Shown in pieces: positions 8,141-15,996 of a DNA stretch of 64,000 nucleotides; position 1 is the stretch's first letter, and each line of letters begins with the position of its first letter. A model generated the notes under the pieces. The model did no database searches and was not told where the DNA came from. It worked only from the letters and a program-made list of their open reading frames with translations. The position numbers and the translations under genes are program-made. Origin of the DNA: Burkholderia glumae LMG 2196 = ATCC 33617 (GTDB lineage Bacteria; Pseudomonadota; Gammaproteobacteria; Burkholderiales; Burkholderiaceae); the NCBI RefSeq assembly GCF_000960995.1, contig NZ_CP009435.1:1054001-1118000 (forward strand), written 5' to 3'.

Positions 8141-9799
8141 GTGACATCCGAACGCACGCTCGAGGGCGAATTCGATTATGTGATCGTCGGCGCGGGCACC
8201 GCGGGCTGCGTGCTCGCGAATCGCCTCAGCGAGGATCCCGACGTCTCGGTGCTGCTGCTCGAGGCGGGCGGCAAGGACGACTACCACTGGATCCACATTC
8301 CCGTCGGCTATCTCTACTGCATCGGCAATCCGCGCACCGACTGGCTCTACCGGACGCAGCCCGAGGCGGCGCTGAACGGCCGCGTGCTGTCGTATCCGCG
8401 CGGGCGCGTGCTGGGCGGCTCGTCGTCGATCAACGGCATGATCTACATGCGCGGCCAGCGCGAGGACTACGACGGCTGGGCCGAGCTGACGGGCGACGCG
8501 GGCTGGGCCTGGGACGCGGTGCTGCCGGTGTTCCGGCGCAGCGAGGATCACCACGGCGGCGGCAACGACGCACACGGCGCTGGCGGCGAATGGCGCGTGG
8601 AGCGGCAGCGGCTGCGCTGGAAGATCCTCGATGCGTTCGCCGAGGCGGCGCAGCAGAGCGGCATCGCGGCCACCGACGATTTCAATTGCGGCGACAACAG
8701 CGGAGTCGGCTACTTCGAGGTGAACCAGAAGCGCGGCGTGCGCTGGAATGCGGCCAAGGCGTTCCTGCGCCCGGCGCTGTCGCGCCCGAACCTGACCATC
8801 ATCACCGGCGCGCAGGTCGAGCGGCTCGCGTTCGACGGCGCGCGCTGCGCGGGCGTCGAGTATCGCGGCGGCGGCCAGCCGTTCGTCGCGCGTGCGCGCG
8901 GCGAGGTGATCGTCGCGGCCGGTGCGGTCAATTCGCCGGCGCTGCTTGAGCTATCCGGCGTCGGCGACGCGGCGCGGCTGCGCGGGCTCGGCATCGAGGT
9001 GGTGCGCGACCTGCCCGGCGTGGGCGAGAACCTGCAGGATCACCTGCAACTGCGCACGGCGTTTCGCGTGGCCGGCGTGCGGACCCTGAACACGCTGTCC
9101 GCGCACTGGTGGGGCAAGCTCTGGATCGGCGCCGAATACCTGCTGCGGCAGAGCGGGCCGATGTCGATGGCGCCGTCCCAGCTCGGCGTGTTCACGAAGT
9201 CCGATCCGCACGATCCTTCGATCACGCGCGCCGATCTCGAGTACCACGTGCAGCCGCTCTCGCTCGACCGCTTCGGCGAACCGCTGCACCGCTACGACGC
9301 GTTCACGGCCTCGGTCTGCAACCTGCGGCCGACCTCGCGCGGCAGCATCCACATCGATTCGCCCGATCCGTTCTCGGCGCCGCGCATCGCGCCGAACTAT
9401 CTCGCGACGGAGGCGGACCGCCGCGTGGCCGCCAATGCGCTGCGTCTGACGCGGCGCATCGCGGCCGCGCCCGCGCTCGCCCGCTATCGGCCCGACGAAG
9501 TGCTGCCGGGGCATCGCTATCAGACCGACCAGGAACTGGCCGTCGCGGCCGGCGCGGTCGGCACCACGATCTTTCATCCGGTCGGCACCTGCCGGATGGG
9601 GCGCGCCGACGATCCGCGCGCCGTGGTCGATAGCCGGCTGCGCGTGCGCGGCATCGACGGCCTGCGCGTCGTCGACGCCTCGGTGATGCCGACCATCACC
9701 TCGGGCAACACCAACTCGCCGACGCTGATGATCGCCGAGCGCGCGAGCGAGATGATCCGCGCCGATCGCCGCGCGGGGCAGGGCGGGCCGACCCGGTGA
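8141..9799 (+). CDS. GMC-family FAD-dependent oxidoreductase (choline-dehydrogenase-like)
   Basis: A 552-residue flavoprotein. The dinucleotide-binding motif DYVIVGAGTAGCVLANRL is at about 12-30. The GMC signature 1 PRGRVLGGSSSINGMIYMRG lies near 80-105 and signature 2, GAVNSPALLELSGVGD, near 265. The active site HPVGTCRMG has His at about 479, with Asn in NTNSPT near 525. The family oxidises primary alcohols; the substrate here is not known, and no betaine genes are nearby. I chose the GTG at 8141 because it follows GGAAGGAG and begins just before the FAD motif; the longer frame runs through the divergent LysR gene. It is probably controlled by that regulator. Confidence 0.88.
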   Translation: MTSERTLEGEFDYVIVGAGTAGCVLANRLSEDPDVSVLLLEAGGKDDYHWIHIPVGYLYCIGNPRTDWLYRTQPEAALNGRVLSYPRGRVLGGSSSINGMIYMRGQREDYDGWAELTGDAGWAWDAVLPVFRRSEDHHGGGNDAHGAGGEWRVERQRLRWKILDAFAEAAQQSGIAATDDFNCGDNSGVGYFEVNQKRGVRWNAAKAFLRPALSRPNLTIITGAQVERLAFDGARCAGVEYRGGGQPFVARARGEVIVAAGAVNSPALLELSGVGDAARLRGLGIEVVRDLPGVGENLQDHLQLRTAFRVAGVRTLNTLSAHWWGKLWIGAEYLLRQSGPMSMAPSQLGVFTKSDPHDPSITRADLEYHVQPLSLDRFGEPLHRYDAFTASVCNLRPTSRGSIHIDSPDPFSAPRIAPNYLATEADRRVAANALRLTRRIAAAPALARYRPDEVLPGHRYQTDQELAVAAGAVGTTIFHPVGTCRMGRADDPRAVVDSRLRVRGIDGLRVVDASVMPTITSGNTNSPTLMIAERASEMIRADRRAGQGGPTR

Positions 9800-10172
9800 C
9801 CGTGCCCGTCGCGCCGGCGCGCGACGATACCGCCGCGGCCTGATGCGCCACGCGCTTCGCCCCGGGCCGATGCGCGTTCCGCCGGTCGGTACGAACCCTG
9901 ACGAACGGCGCGCGAAGCCCCCCGTCGCTTTGCAGGTCCAAGCCGGACCTGCCGCGCGCCAGCGGTCGCGGCGCGCGCGGTCTCAGTGCAAATCCCGATG
10001 AATGCACTGCATCAACGGCGCGACAATGCGCGCAGCAGGCAGCATGCGCCGTTCGACCCGGTTCGTCGGCGCATCGGCATCGAGCTCGGGGGCAGCCTTC
10101 ATGCGGCGGAGGGCGTCGTGGCCGCTCGCGCGAGATTTTGAATGTTGCGCGTCACATCGAATGGAAGCGGGC
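9800..10172. other. Intergenic region before the ABC transporter operon
   Basis: A 373-bp GC-rich spacer with no gene that I can support. It contains one clear inverted repeat (9984-10009, listed separately). The promoter of the transporter operon should lie in its second half, but no hexamer pair stands out. Confidence 0.5.
9984..10009. promoter_or_regulatory. Inverted repeat, possible operator of the transporter operon
   Basis: CAGTGCA (9984-9990) and TGCACTG (10003-10009) form a perfect 7-bp inverted repeat with a 12-bp spacer, about 165 bp upstream of the first ABC gene. It is not followed by a U-run, so an operator is more likely than a terminator. Confidence 0.35.
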
Positions 10173-10937
10173 ATGATTCTCGGCGACACGATTCTGGAGA
10201 CGCACGGGCTTACCAAGGAGTTCCGGGGTTTCACGGCCGTGAGCGGCGTGGATCTGCGCGTGAAGCGCGGTTCGATTCACGCGCTGATCGGCCCGAACGG
10301 CGCCGGCAAGACCACCTGCTTCAATCTGCTGACCAAGTTCGTGCGGCCCACGGCCGGCGAAATCGTCTACAACGGCATCGACATCACGCGCGAGCGGCCC
10401 GCGCAGATCGCGCGGCGCGGCATCATCCGCTCGTTCCAGATTTCCGCGGTGTTCCCGCATCTCACGGCGCTGCAGAACGTGCGCGTGGGCCTGCAGCGCA
10501 GCCTGCGCAGCGAATTCCATTTCTGGCGCAGCGCCCGCTCGCTGCGCCGCCTGGACGATCGTGCGATGGACCTGCTGACCCAGGTGGGCCTGTCCGATTT
10601 CGCGCACGTGACGACGGTCGAGCTCGCCTACGGCCGCAAGCGCGCGCTCGAGATCGCCACCACGCTCGCAATGGAGCCCGAACTGATGCTGCTCGACGAA
10701 CCGACCCAGGGCATGGGCCATGAAGACGTCGATCGCGTGACGGCACTGATCCGCAAGGTGTCGAGCGGACGCACGATCCTGATGGTCGAGCACAACATGA
10801 ACGTGATCGCCGGCATCTCCGACACGATCACCGTCCTGCAGCGCGGCGAGGTGCTGGCCGAAGGTACGTATGCCGAAATATCGAAGAATCCTTTCGTGAT
10901 CGAGGCCTACATGGGGAGCGCGGGAGCGCACCGATGA
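10173..10937 (+). CDS. ABC transporter ATP-binding protein, LivG type
   Basis: A 254-residue ATPase subunit of a branched-chain-amino-acid-type (HAAT) importer. Walker A is GPNGAGKTT, the family LivG features ITRERPAQIARRGIIRSFQ are present, and Walker B is LMLLDEPTQGMG with the switch His in VEHNM. The ABC signature is atypical: ELAYGRKRALEIA in place of LSGGQ, as in many LivG proteins. The ATG at 10173 (MILGD) or one four codons upstream (10161) is possible; the first has a GGAAGCGGG site at better spacing. It is the first gene of a five-gene operon and overlaps the next by 4 bp. The substrate is not determined. Confidence 0.9.
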   Translation: MILGDTILETHGLTKEFRGFTAVSGVDLRVKRGSIHALIGPNGAGKTTCFNLLTKFVRPTAGEIVYNGIDITRERPAQIARRGIIRSFQISAVFPHLTALQNVRVGLQRSLRSEFHFWRSARSLRRLDDRAMDLLTQVGLSDFAHVTTVELAYGRKRALEIATTLAMEPELMLLDEPTQGMGHEDVDRVTALIRKVSSGRTILMVEHNMNVIAGISDTITVLQRGEVLAEGTYAEISKNPFVIEAYMGSAGAHR

Positions 10938-11728
10938 GCGGCGGCGAGCGCAGGCAGCCGGAACCGGACGCCCCGCAGCACGCGAGCGCCACCGCGTTGG
11001 ACGCGGCGCCGGCCGAGGCCGACGTGCCGGCGCTCGCGATCTCGGGGCTGGAAGCCTGGTACGGCGAATCCCACATCCTGCACGGCGTGGACCTGCGCGT
11101 GTCGCGCGGCGAGGTGGTCACGCTGCTCGGCCGCAACGGCGCGGGACGCACCACCACGCTGCGCGCGGTGATGGGCCTGACCGGCCGGCGGCGGGGCTCG
11201 ATCCGCATCGGCGGGCGCGAGACGATCGATCTGGCCACGCACCGCATCGCGCGCCACGGCGTCGGCTATTGCCCGGAGGAGCGCGGCATCTTCGCGAGCC
11301 TGTCGTGCGAGGAGAACCTGCTGCTGCCGCCCGCCGTCGGCGCGCGCGAGCACGCCATGCCGCTCGACGAGATCTATGCGCTGTTTCCGAACCTTGCCGC
11401 GCGCCGGCACAGCCAGGGCACGCGGCTCTCGGGCGGCGAGCAGCAGATGCTCGCGGTCGCGCGCATCCTGCGCACCGGCGCCAACCTGCTGCTGCTCGAC
11501 GAAATCTCCGAGGGCCTCGCGCCGGTGATCGTGCAGACGCTCGCGCGCATGATCGTCGCGCTGAAGGCGCGCGGCTACACCATCGTGATGGTCGAGCAGA
11601 ACTTCCGTTTCGCCGCGCCGCTCGCCGACCGTTTCTACGTGATGGAGCATGGCCGCATCGTCGAGCATTTCGGTGCGTCGGAACTCGACGCCAAGATGCC
11701 GGTGCTGCATTCGCTGCTCGGCGTCTGA
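10934..11728 (+). CDS. ABC transporter ATP-binding protein, LivF type, with altered Walker A
   Basis: A 264-residue second ATPase of the HAAT importer. After a 35-residue low-complexity N-terminus comes the ATPase core. The P-loop reads GRNGAGRTTT, so the usual catalytic Lys is Arg (codon CGC, clear in the sequence). The rest is normal: signature LSGGEQQMLAVARIL, Walker B LLLLDEISEGLAP and the LivF-type VEQN switch. The start codon overlaps the stop of the upstream gene (ATGA), so the two are translationally coupled. The pair would form the heterodimeric motor of the importer. A Lys-to-Arg change usually weakens ATP hydrolysis, although the partner subunit keeps a normal P-loop. Confidence 0.9.
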   Translation: MSGGERRQPEPDAPQHASATALDAAPAEADVPALAISGLEAWYGESHILHGVDLRVSRGEVVTLLGRNGAGRTTTLRAVMGLTGRRRGSIRIGGRETIDLATHRIARHGVGYCPEERGIFASLSCEENLLLPPAVGAREHAMPLDEIYALFPNLAARRHSQGTRLSGGEQQMLAVARILRTGANLLLLDEISEGLAPVIVQTLARMIVALKARGYTIVMVEQNFRFAAPLADRFYVMEHGRIVEHFGASELDAKMPVLHSLLGV

Positions 11729-11805
11729 ACGCGCCGCGCGCCGGACGACACGACGACACGACGACAAGACGACATAACCACAACGCAGCACCTCAGGAGA
11801 CGTCA

Positions 11806-13014
11806 ATGAAACTGAAGATCCTCGCGCGCGCGTGCTTCGGCGCCGCGCTTGCGGCGACGGCCGTCGCGGCGGTTCCCGCGCGGGCGGCCGGCGATGTCGT
11901 GAAGATCGGTTTCGTCACCGATCTGTCCGGGCTGTATGCCGATATCGACGGCCCCGGCGGCATCGAGGCGATCCGCATGGCGATTGCCGACTTCGGCGGC
12001 AAGGTCAACGGCAAGCCGATCGAATTCGTCTACGCCGACCACCAGAACAAGGCCGACATCGCCGCCTCGAAGGCACGCGAATGGATCGACCGCGACGGGC
12101 TCGACCTGCTGGTGGGCGGCACCAATTCGGCCACCGCGCTGTCGATGAACCAGGTAGCGGCAGAGAAGAAGCGGGTCTACATCAACATCGGCGCCGGCGC
12201 GGACACGCTCACCAACGAGCAATGCACGCCGTACACGATCCATTACGCCTACGACACGATGGCGCTCGCCAAGGGCACCGGCTCGGCCGTCACGAAGCAG
12301 GGCGGCAAGACCTGGTACTTCCTGACCGCCGACTACGCGTTCGGCAAGGCGCTCGAGAAGAACACCGCCGAGGTCGTGAAGGCCAACGGCGGGCAGGTGC
12401 TCGGCGCGGTGCGCCACCCGCTGTCGGCCTCCGATTTCTCGTCGTTCCTGCTGCAGGCGCAGGCCTCGAAGGCGCAGATCCTCGGGCTTGCCAACGCGGG
12501 CGGCGATACCGTCAACTCGATCAAGGCCGCCAAGGAATTCGGCATCACCAAGACCATGAAGCTGGCCGCGCTGCTGGTGTTCATTTCCGACATCCACAGC
12601 CTGGGCCTGGAGACGACCCAGGGCCTGGTGCTGACCGACAGCTGGTATTGGAACCGCGACGACGCCTCGCGCAAGTGGGCGCAGCGCTTCTTCGCGAAGA
12701 CCCGCAAGATGCCGACCAGCCTGCAGGCGGCCGACTATTCGTCGGTGACGACCTATTTGAAGGCGGTGCAGGCGGTGGGCTCGACCGATGCCGACAAGGT
12801 GATGGCGCAGCTGAAGAAGCAGAAGATCGACGACTTCTACGCGAAGGGCTACGTGCGTGCGGACGGCAGCATGATCCACGACATGTACCTGATGGAGGTG
12901 AAGAAGCCGTCCGAATCGAAGGAGCCGTGGGATTACTACAAGATCCTCGCGACGATTCCGGGCGAGCAGGCGTTTGCGACCAAGCAGGAATCGCGCTGCG
13001 CGTCATGGAAATGA
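11806..13014 (+). CDS. ABC transporter periplasmic substrate-binding protein (branched-chain type)
   Basis: A 402-residue exported protein. The signal peptide is MKLKILARACFGAALAATAVAAVPARA, cleaved near residue 27. A type I periplasmic-binding fold follows (VKIGFVTDLSGLYADIDGPGGIEAIRMAI; VGGTNSATALSMNQVAAEKK; ADYAFGKALEKNTAEVVKANGG). It belongs to the Leu/Ile/Val-binding-protein-like group, whose ligands include amino acids, urea, amides and aromatic acids; the ligand here is not clear. AGGAGA lies just before the ATG. It sits between the ATPase pair and the permease pair of the same operon. Confidence 0.9.
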   Translation: MKLKILARACFGAALAATAVAAVPARAAGDVVKIGFVTDLSGLYADIDGPGGIEAIRMAIADFGGKVNGKPIEFVYADHQNKADIAASKAREWIDRDGLDLLVGGTNSATALSMNQVAAEKKRVYINIGAGADTLTNEQCTPYTIHYAYDTMALAKGTGSAVTKQGGKTWYFLTADYAFGKALEKNTAEVVKANGGQVLGAVRHPLSASDFSSFLLQAQASKAQILGLANAGGDTVNSIKAAKEFGITKTMKLAALLVFISDIHSLGLETTQGLVLTDSWYWNRDDASRKWAQRFFAKTRKMPTSLQAADYSSVTTYLKAVQAVGSTDADKVMAQLKKQKIDDFYAKGYVRADGSMIHDMYLMEVKKPSESKEPWDYYKILATIPGEQAFATKQESRCASWK

Positions 13015-13116
13015 GCTGAATCCGTTCCCGCGCGGCGCCATGCGGCGCCGGCTTCCCGCCAGCGGCGGCGAGCCGGTGCAGCATGCGCCGCGCACCCTCT
13101 TCAAACGGCAGGTTCG

Positions 13117-14001
13117 ATGGACATTTTTGGCATTCCGTTGTCGGCGATGCTGAGCCAGCTGCTGCTCGGCCTCGTCAACGGCTCGTTCTACGCCATCCTG
13201 AGCCTCGGGCTCGCGGTGATCTTCGGGCTGCTCAACGTGATCAACTTCGCGCACGGCGCGTTGTTCATGCTCGGCGCGATGCTCGCATGGATGGGGCTCC
13301 ACTACTTCTCGCTGCCGTACTGGGCGATGCTGGTGGTCGCGCCGCTCGTCGTCGGCTCATTCGGCATCCTGATCGAGCGCACCATGCTGCGCTGGCTGTA
13401 CCGGCTCGATCATCTGTACGGGCTGCTGCTGACGTTCGGCATCACGCTCGTCGTGGAGGGCGTGTTCCGCTCGATCTACGGCGCCTCGGGCCAGCCCTAC
13501 GACGTGCCCGCGCTGCTGGCCGGCGCGACCGACCTCGGCTTCATGTATCTGCCGAACTATCGCGCCTGGGTGGTGGTGGCGTCGCTCGCCGTCTGCCTCG
13601 CCACCTGGTTCGTGATCGAGAAGACGCGGCTCGGTGCCTACCTGCGCGCCGGTACCGATAACCCGAAGCTGGTCGAGGCGTTCGGGGTGAACGTGCCGCT
13701 GATGATCACGCTCACCTACGGCTTCGGCGTGGCGCTGGCCGCGTTCGCAGGCGTGCTGGCCGCGCCCGTGATTCAGGTCTCGCCATTGATGGGACAGCCG
13801 ATGATCATCACCGTGTTCGCCGTGGTCGTGATCGGCGGGATGGGCTCGATTCTCGGCTCGATCGTCACCGGCCTGCTGCTCGGCGTGATCGAGGGCTTCA
13901 CGCGCGTGTTCTACCCGGAGGCGTCCGCCACCGTGGTGTTCGTGATCATGGCGCTCGTGCTGCTCGTGCGTCCGGCGGGCCTGTTCGGCAAGGAACGATG
14001 A
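13117..14001 (+). CDS. Branched-chain-type ABC transporter permease, LivH type
   Basis: A 294-residue inner-membrane permease with about eight hydrophobic segments. It opens with GLVNGSFYAILSLGLAVIFGLLNVINFAHGALFMLGAM, the LivH hallmark. The cytoplasmic loop with TDNPKLVEAFGVNV and the VVVIGGMGSILGSIVTGLLLGVIEGF end are also typical. It pairs with the next gene to form the membrane channel, and the two overlap by 4 bp. Confidence 0.92.
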   Translation: MDIFGIPLSAMLSQLLLGLVNGSFYAILSLGLAVIFGLLNVINFAHGALFMLGAMLAWMGLHYFSLPYWAMLVVAPLVVGSFGILIERTMLRWLYRLDHLYGLLLTFGITLVVEGVFRSIYGASGQPYDVPALLAGATDLGFMYLPNYRAWVVVASLAVCLATWFVIEKTRLGAYLRAGTDNPKLVEAFGVNVPLMITLTYGFGVALAAFAGVLAAPVIQVSPLMGQPMIITVFAVVVIGGMGSILGSIVTGLLLGVIEGFTRVFYPEASATVVFVIMALVLLVRPAGLFGKER

Positions 14002-14981
14002 TGATGCAGAGAAAAGTGCTCTATGGCGTGCTGCTGGCCGGCCTCGCGGTCTTACCGTTCGCGGGCGTCTATCCGCTGTTCGTGATGAAGGTGATGTGCT
14101 TCGCGCTGTTCGCGGCCGCCTTCAACCTGCTGATCGGCTATACCGGGCTGCTGTCGTTCGGGCATGCGATGTTCCTCGCCACGGCCGGCTATCTGACCGG
14201 CTATGCGATCCAGACGCTCGGCCTCTCGCCGGAACTGGGCGTGCTGGCCGGCACGGCGGCCGCCACGGCGTTGGGGCTGGTGGTGGGGTTGTTCGCGATC
14301 CGCCGGCAGGGAATCTACTTCGCGATGATCACGCTGGCGTTCGCGCAGATGGTGTATTTCGTCTACCTGCAGGCGCCGTTCACGCATGGCGAGGACGGCC
14401 TGCAGGGCGTGCCGCGCGGGCGCCTGTTCGGCCTGCTCGACCTGTCGTCGGACCTGACGCTCTATTACGTGATCCTGGTGGCGGTGGTGCTGGCCGCGCT
14501 GTCGATCGTGCGAATCGTGCATTCACCGTTCGGGCAGGTGCTGGTGGCGATCAAGGAGAACGAGCCGCGCGCGATCTCGCTCGGCTATGACACCGACCGC
14601 TTCAAGCTGCTCGCCTTCGTGCTGTCCGCGGCGCTGGCCGGGCTGGCCGGTTCGCTGAAGGTGCTCGTGCTCGGTTTCGAGACGCTTGGCGACGCGTACT
14701 GGACGATGTCGGGGCTCGTGATCCTGATGACGCTGGTGGGCGGGATGGGCACGCTGTTCGGCCCGCTGCTCGGCGCGGCGTTGATCGTACTGCTCGAGGA
14801 GCGGCTCGGCGACATCGGCACCTGGCTCGCGTCGGCCACGGGCGTGGATTGGTTTCGCTCGCTCGGCGAATCCACCTCGATCGTGACCGGGCTGATCTTC
14901 ATCGCCTGCGTACTGACGTTTCGGCGCGGCATAGTCGGCGAGATCGTCGCGCGCGTGAAACCGCTGCGCGCATCGTCGTGA
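13998..14981 (+). CDS. Branched-chain-type ABC transporter permease, LivM type
   Basis: A 327-residue inner-membrane permease with 8-9 hydrophobic segments. The LivM features are AAAFNLLIGYTGLLSFGHAMFLATAGYLTGY near the N-terminus, the loop IVHSPFGQVLVAIKENEPRAISLGYDTDRFKLLAFVLSAALAGLAGSL, and GGMGTLFGPLLGAALIVLLEE. It starts with three ATG codons overlapping the end of the LivH gene, so the exact start is uncertain by up to two codons. It is the last gene of the operon. Confidence 0.92.
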   Translation: MMMQRKVLYGVLLAGLAVLPFAGVYPLFVMKVMCFALFAAAFNLLIGYTGLLSFGHAMFLATAGYLTGYAIQTLGLSPELGVLAGTAAATALGLVVGLFAIRRQGIYFAMITLAFAQMVYFVYLQAPFTHGEDGLQGVPRGRLFGLLDLSSDLTLYYVILVAVVLAALSIVRIVHSPFGQVLVAIKENEPRAISLGYDTDRFKLLAFVLSAALAGLAGSLKVLVLGFETLGDAYWTMSGLVILMTLVGGMGTLFGPLLGAALIVLLEERLGDIGTWLASATGVDWFRSLGESTSIVTGLIFIACVLTFRRGIVGEIVARVKPLRASS

Positions 14982-15027
14982 TGCGTAGCGGCAAAGCAGG
15001 GTGCGACGCGAGTGGACAAGTGATGCT

Positions 15028-15052
15028 AATTGACGGCGAATGCCCGCCAATT
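15028..15052. repeat. Imperfect inverted repeat after the transporter operon
   Basis: AATTG (15028-15032) and CAATT (15048-15052) flank an inner CGG/CCG pairing, giving a small hairpin 46 bp past the last permease gene. No U-run follows, so it is a weak terminator or an operator at best. Confidence 0.3.
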
Positions 15053-15149
15053 CACTGTTTCGTTAGCTGATTTTGTGCCCAATTTTCGTGCGGCGATGCA
15101 CCATAGGGGTAAATGCTAGGTTGTCGCACACCCGGGGGTTGTTTAATCT

Positions 15150-15266
15150 TCGTTTCAGTTCTGATGCACCGCGAAACAAATTTTGCAGGTGGAGAACGAG
15201 GAGACAATCGAGGCACAAAGTGCCCGGCCCCAAAGCGCTGTTGGACGGAATCCAACAGCGCTTTTT
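15150..15266 (+). ncRNA. Candidate small RNA upstream of mnmG
   Basis: About 117 nt ending in an excellent Rho-independent terminator, with no open frame of note in front of it. Three hairpins can be drawn in order: TTCGTTTC with GAAACAAA, GGCAC-AAA-GTGCC, and the terminator stem of 14 bp. Between the first two lies a single-stranded purine-rich stretch with GGTGGAG and GAGGAG, which could pair with or mimic ribosome sites. The 5' end is a guess; TTTAAT at about 15139-15145 could be a -10 box. It might instead be the trailing end of the transporter mRNA. Confidence 0.4.
15232..15266 (+). terminator. Strong Rho-independent terminator
   Basis: AAAGCGCTGTTGGA (15232-15245), loop CGGAA, then the perfect complement running into five T residues. 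The 14-bp stem and U-run on the plus strand mark the end of a plus-strand transcript. No gene ends just before it; the transporter operon ends 250 bp upstream. Confidence 0.85.
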
Positions 15267-15685
15267 CATTTTCGGCGTGCGCCACGCGATCGTCCTTTCC
15301 GTTTTTTGTTCATGCCGGCCCGCAACGGGCCGTGTGTCGGTCTGGTTGCCCTGTTCCTGGTTGCTCGCATATTCATTCGGCTCGGCATCGTCATCCAACC
15401 CGGGACGGCTGGTCTTGCCACGCATCGAAAGGGCGTGCGAACACATGGAAAGCCGGCGTTGACGCGGGAACTGGGTCGGCGATCACGCGATCTGCCGAGC
15501 GCATTTCGCGGGCGGTGAGGGAAATGCGAACGGGATCGCACCGCCGTCATTCCGCATGCCGCGATTCGCGCCTCGCTGGGCGAGCGGCACGACCGGGCGG
15601 CACGGAACTGCGCGACGATTTCCTACAGGATGGGGCGAGTTTGCTTGCAACGGCGCGTGTCTGCGGCCAGCATCGACGGCGCCGT

Positions 15686-15701
15686 GGTTTCACGTGAAAC
15701 C
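15686..15701. promoter_or_regulatory. parS: parS site 1
   Basis: GGTTTCACGTGAAACC contains the full 14-bp palindromic core GTTTCACGTGAAAC of the classic chromosomal parS; only the outermost base pair differs from the usual T...A ends. ParB encoded 4 kb downstream should bind it. Confidence 0.88.
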
Positions 15702-15866
15702 ATCGGCCCAGATGCGATCGCGTGGCATCGAGGGGTTCTCGCAGACGTCGTGCTTTTTCAGAAATGCCCGAAATTTCACCCGCCCTGGCGAGCGATGTGG
15801 TTGGCGAATGCACGCTCGAGCATCTATCCGGCCATGCAACCGAGTTGGGTGTTGAAAAAAGCGGTG

Positions 15867-15882
15867 CGTTTCACGTGAAACA
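15867..15882. promoter_or_regulatory. parS: parS site 2
   Basis: CGTTTCACGTGAAACA has a perfect 14-bp parS core. It lies 181 bp after site 1 and about 115 bp before the mnmG start, so ParB spreading could also touch the mnmG promoter. Confidence 0.9.
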
Positions 15883-15938
15883 GATGGTTTTTTGCTGGCT
15901 GTCCGTTCGGGCGATATTCGGGCCAAAAGCGAACCCGC

Positions 15939-15944
15939 TATAAT
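15939..15944 (+). promoter_or_regulatory. -10 box of the mnmG-rsmG-parAB transcript
   Basis: A perfect TATAAT lies about 53 bp before the mnmG ATG. No good -35 is seen at 16-18 bp (nearest TTCGGG), so the -10 element carries most of the match. Confidence 0.5.
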
Positions 15945-15996
15945 TCGCCCCATACTTTTCTCTCAGGTTCGCGCTCGTTCTGACGCGAAATCCGTA

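Larger units (their letters stand above)
14982..15996. other. 1-kb intergenic region upstream of mnmG (small RNA candidate, two parS sites, mnmG promoter)
   Basis: I support no protein-coding gene here; the overlapping short frames on both strands have no familiar product and no ribosome sites. The region is less GC-rich than its surroundings. It holds an inverted repeat at 15028-15052, a strong terminator at 15232-15266 ending a possible small RNA, two parS sites, and a TATAAT box before mnmG. The stretch 15270-15680 shows nothing I can name. Confidence 0.6.

Noticed and set aside
11744..11774. Short tandem CGACGACA-like repeat between two ABC genes
   Set aside because: About 30 bp of imperfect repeat in a GC-rich gap; too short and degenerate to call a functional repeat or a CRISPR remnant.
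15073..15697. Overlapping 100-190-codon frames upstream of mnmG on both strands
   Set aside because: They have no ribosome sites or known motifs, and several cross the strong terminator or the first parS site.
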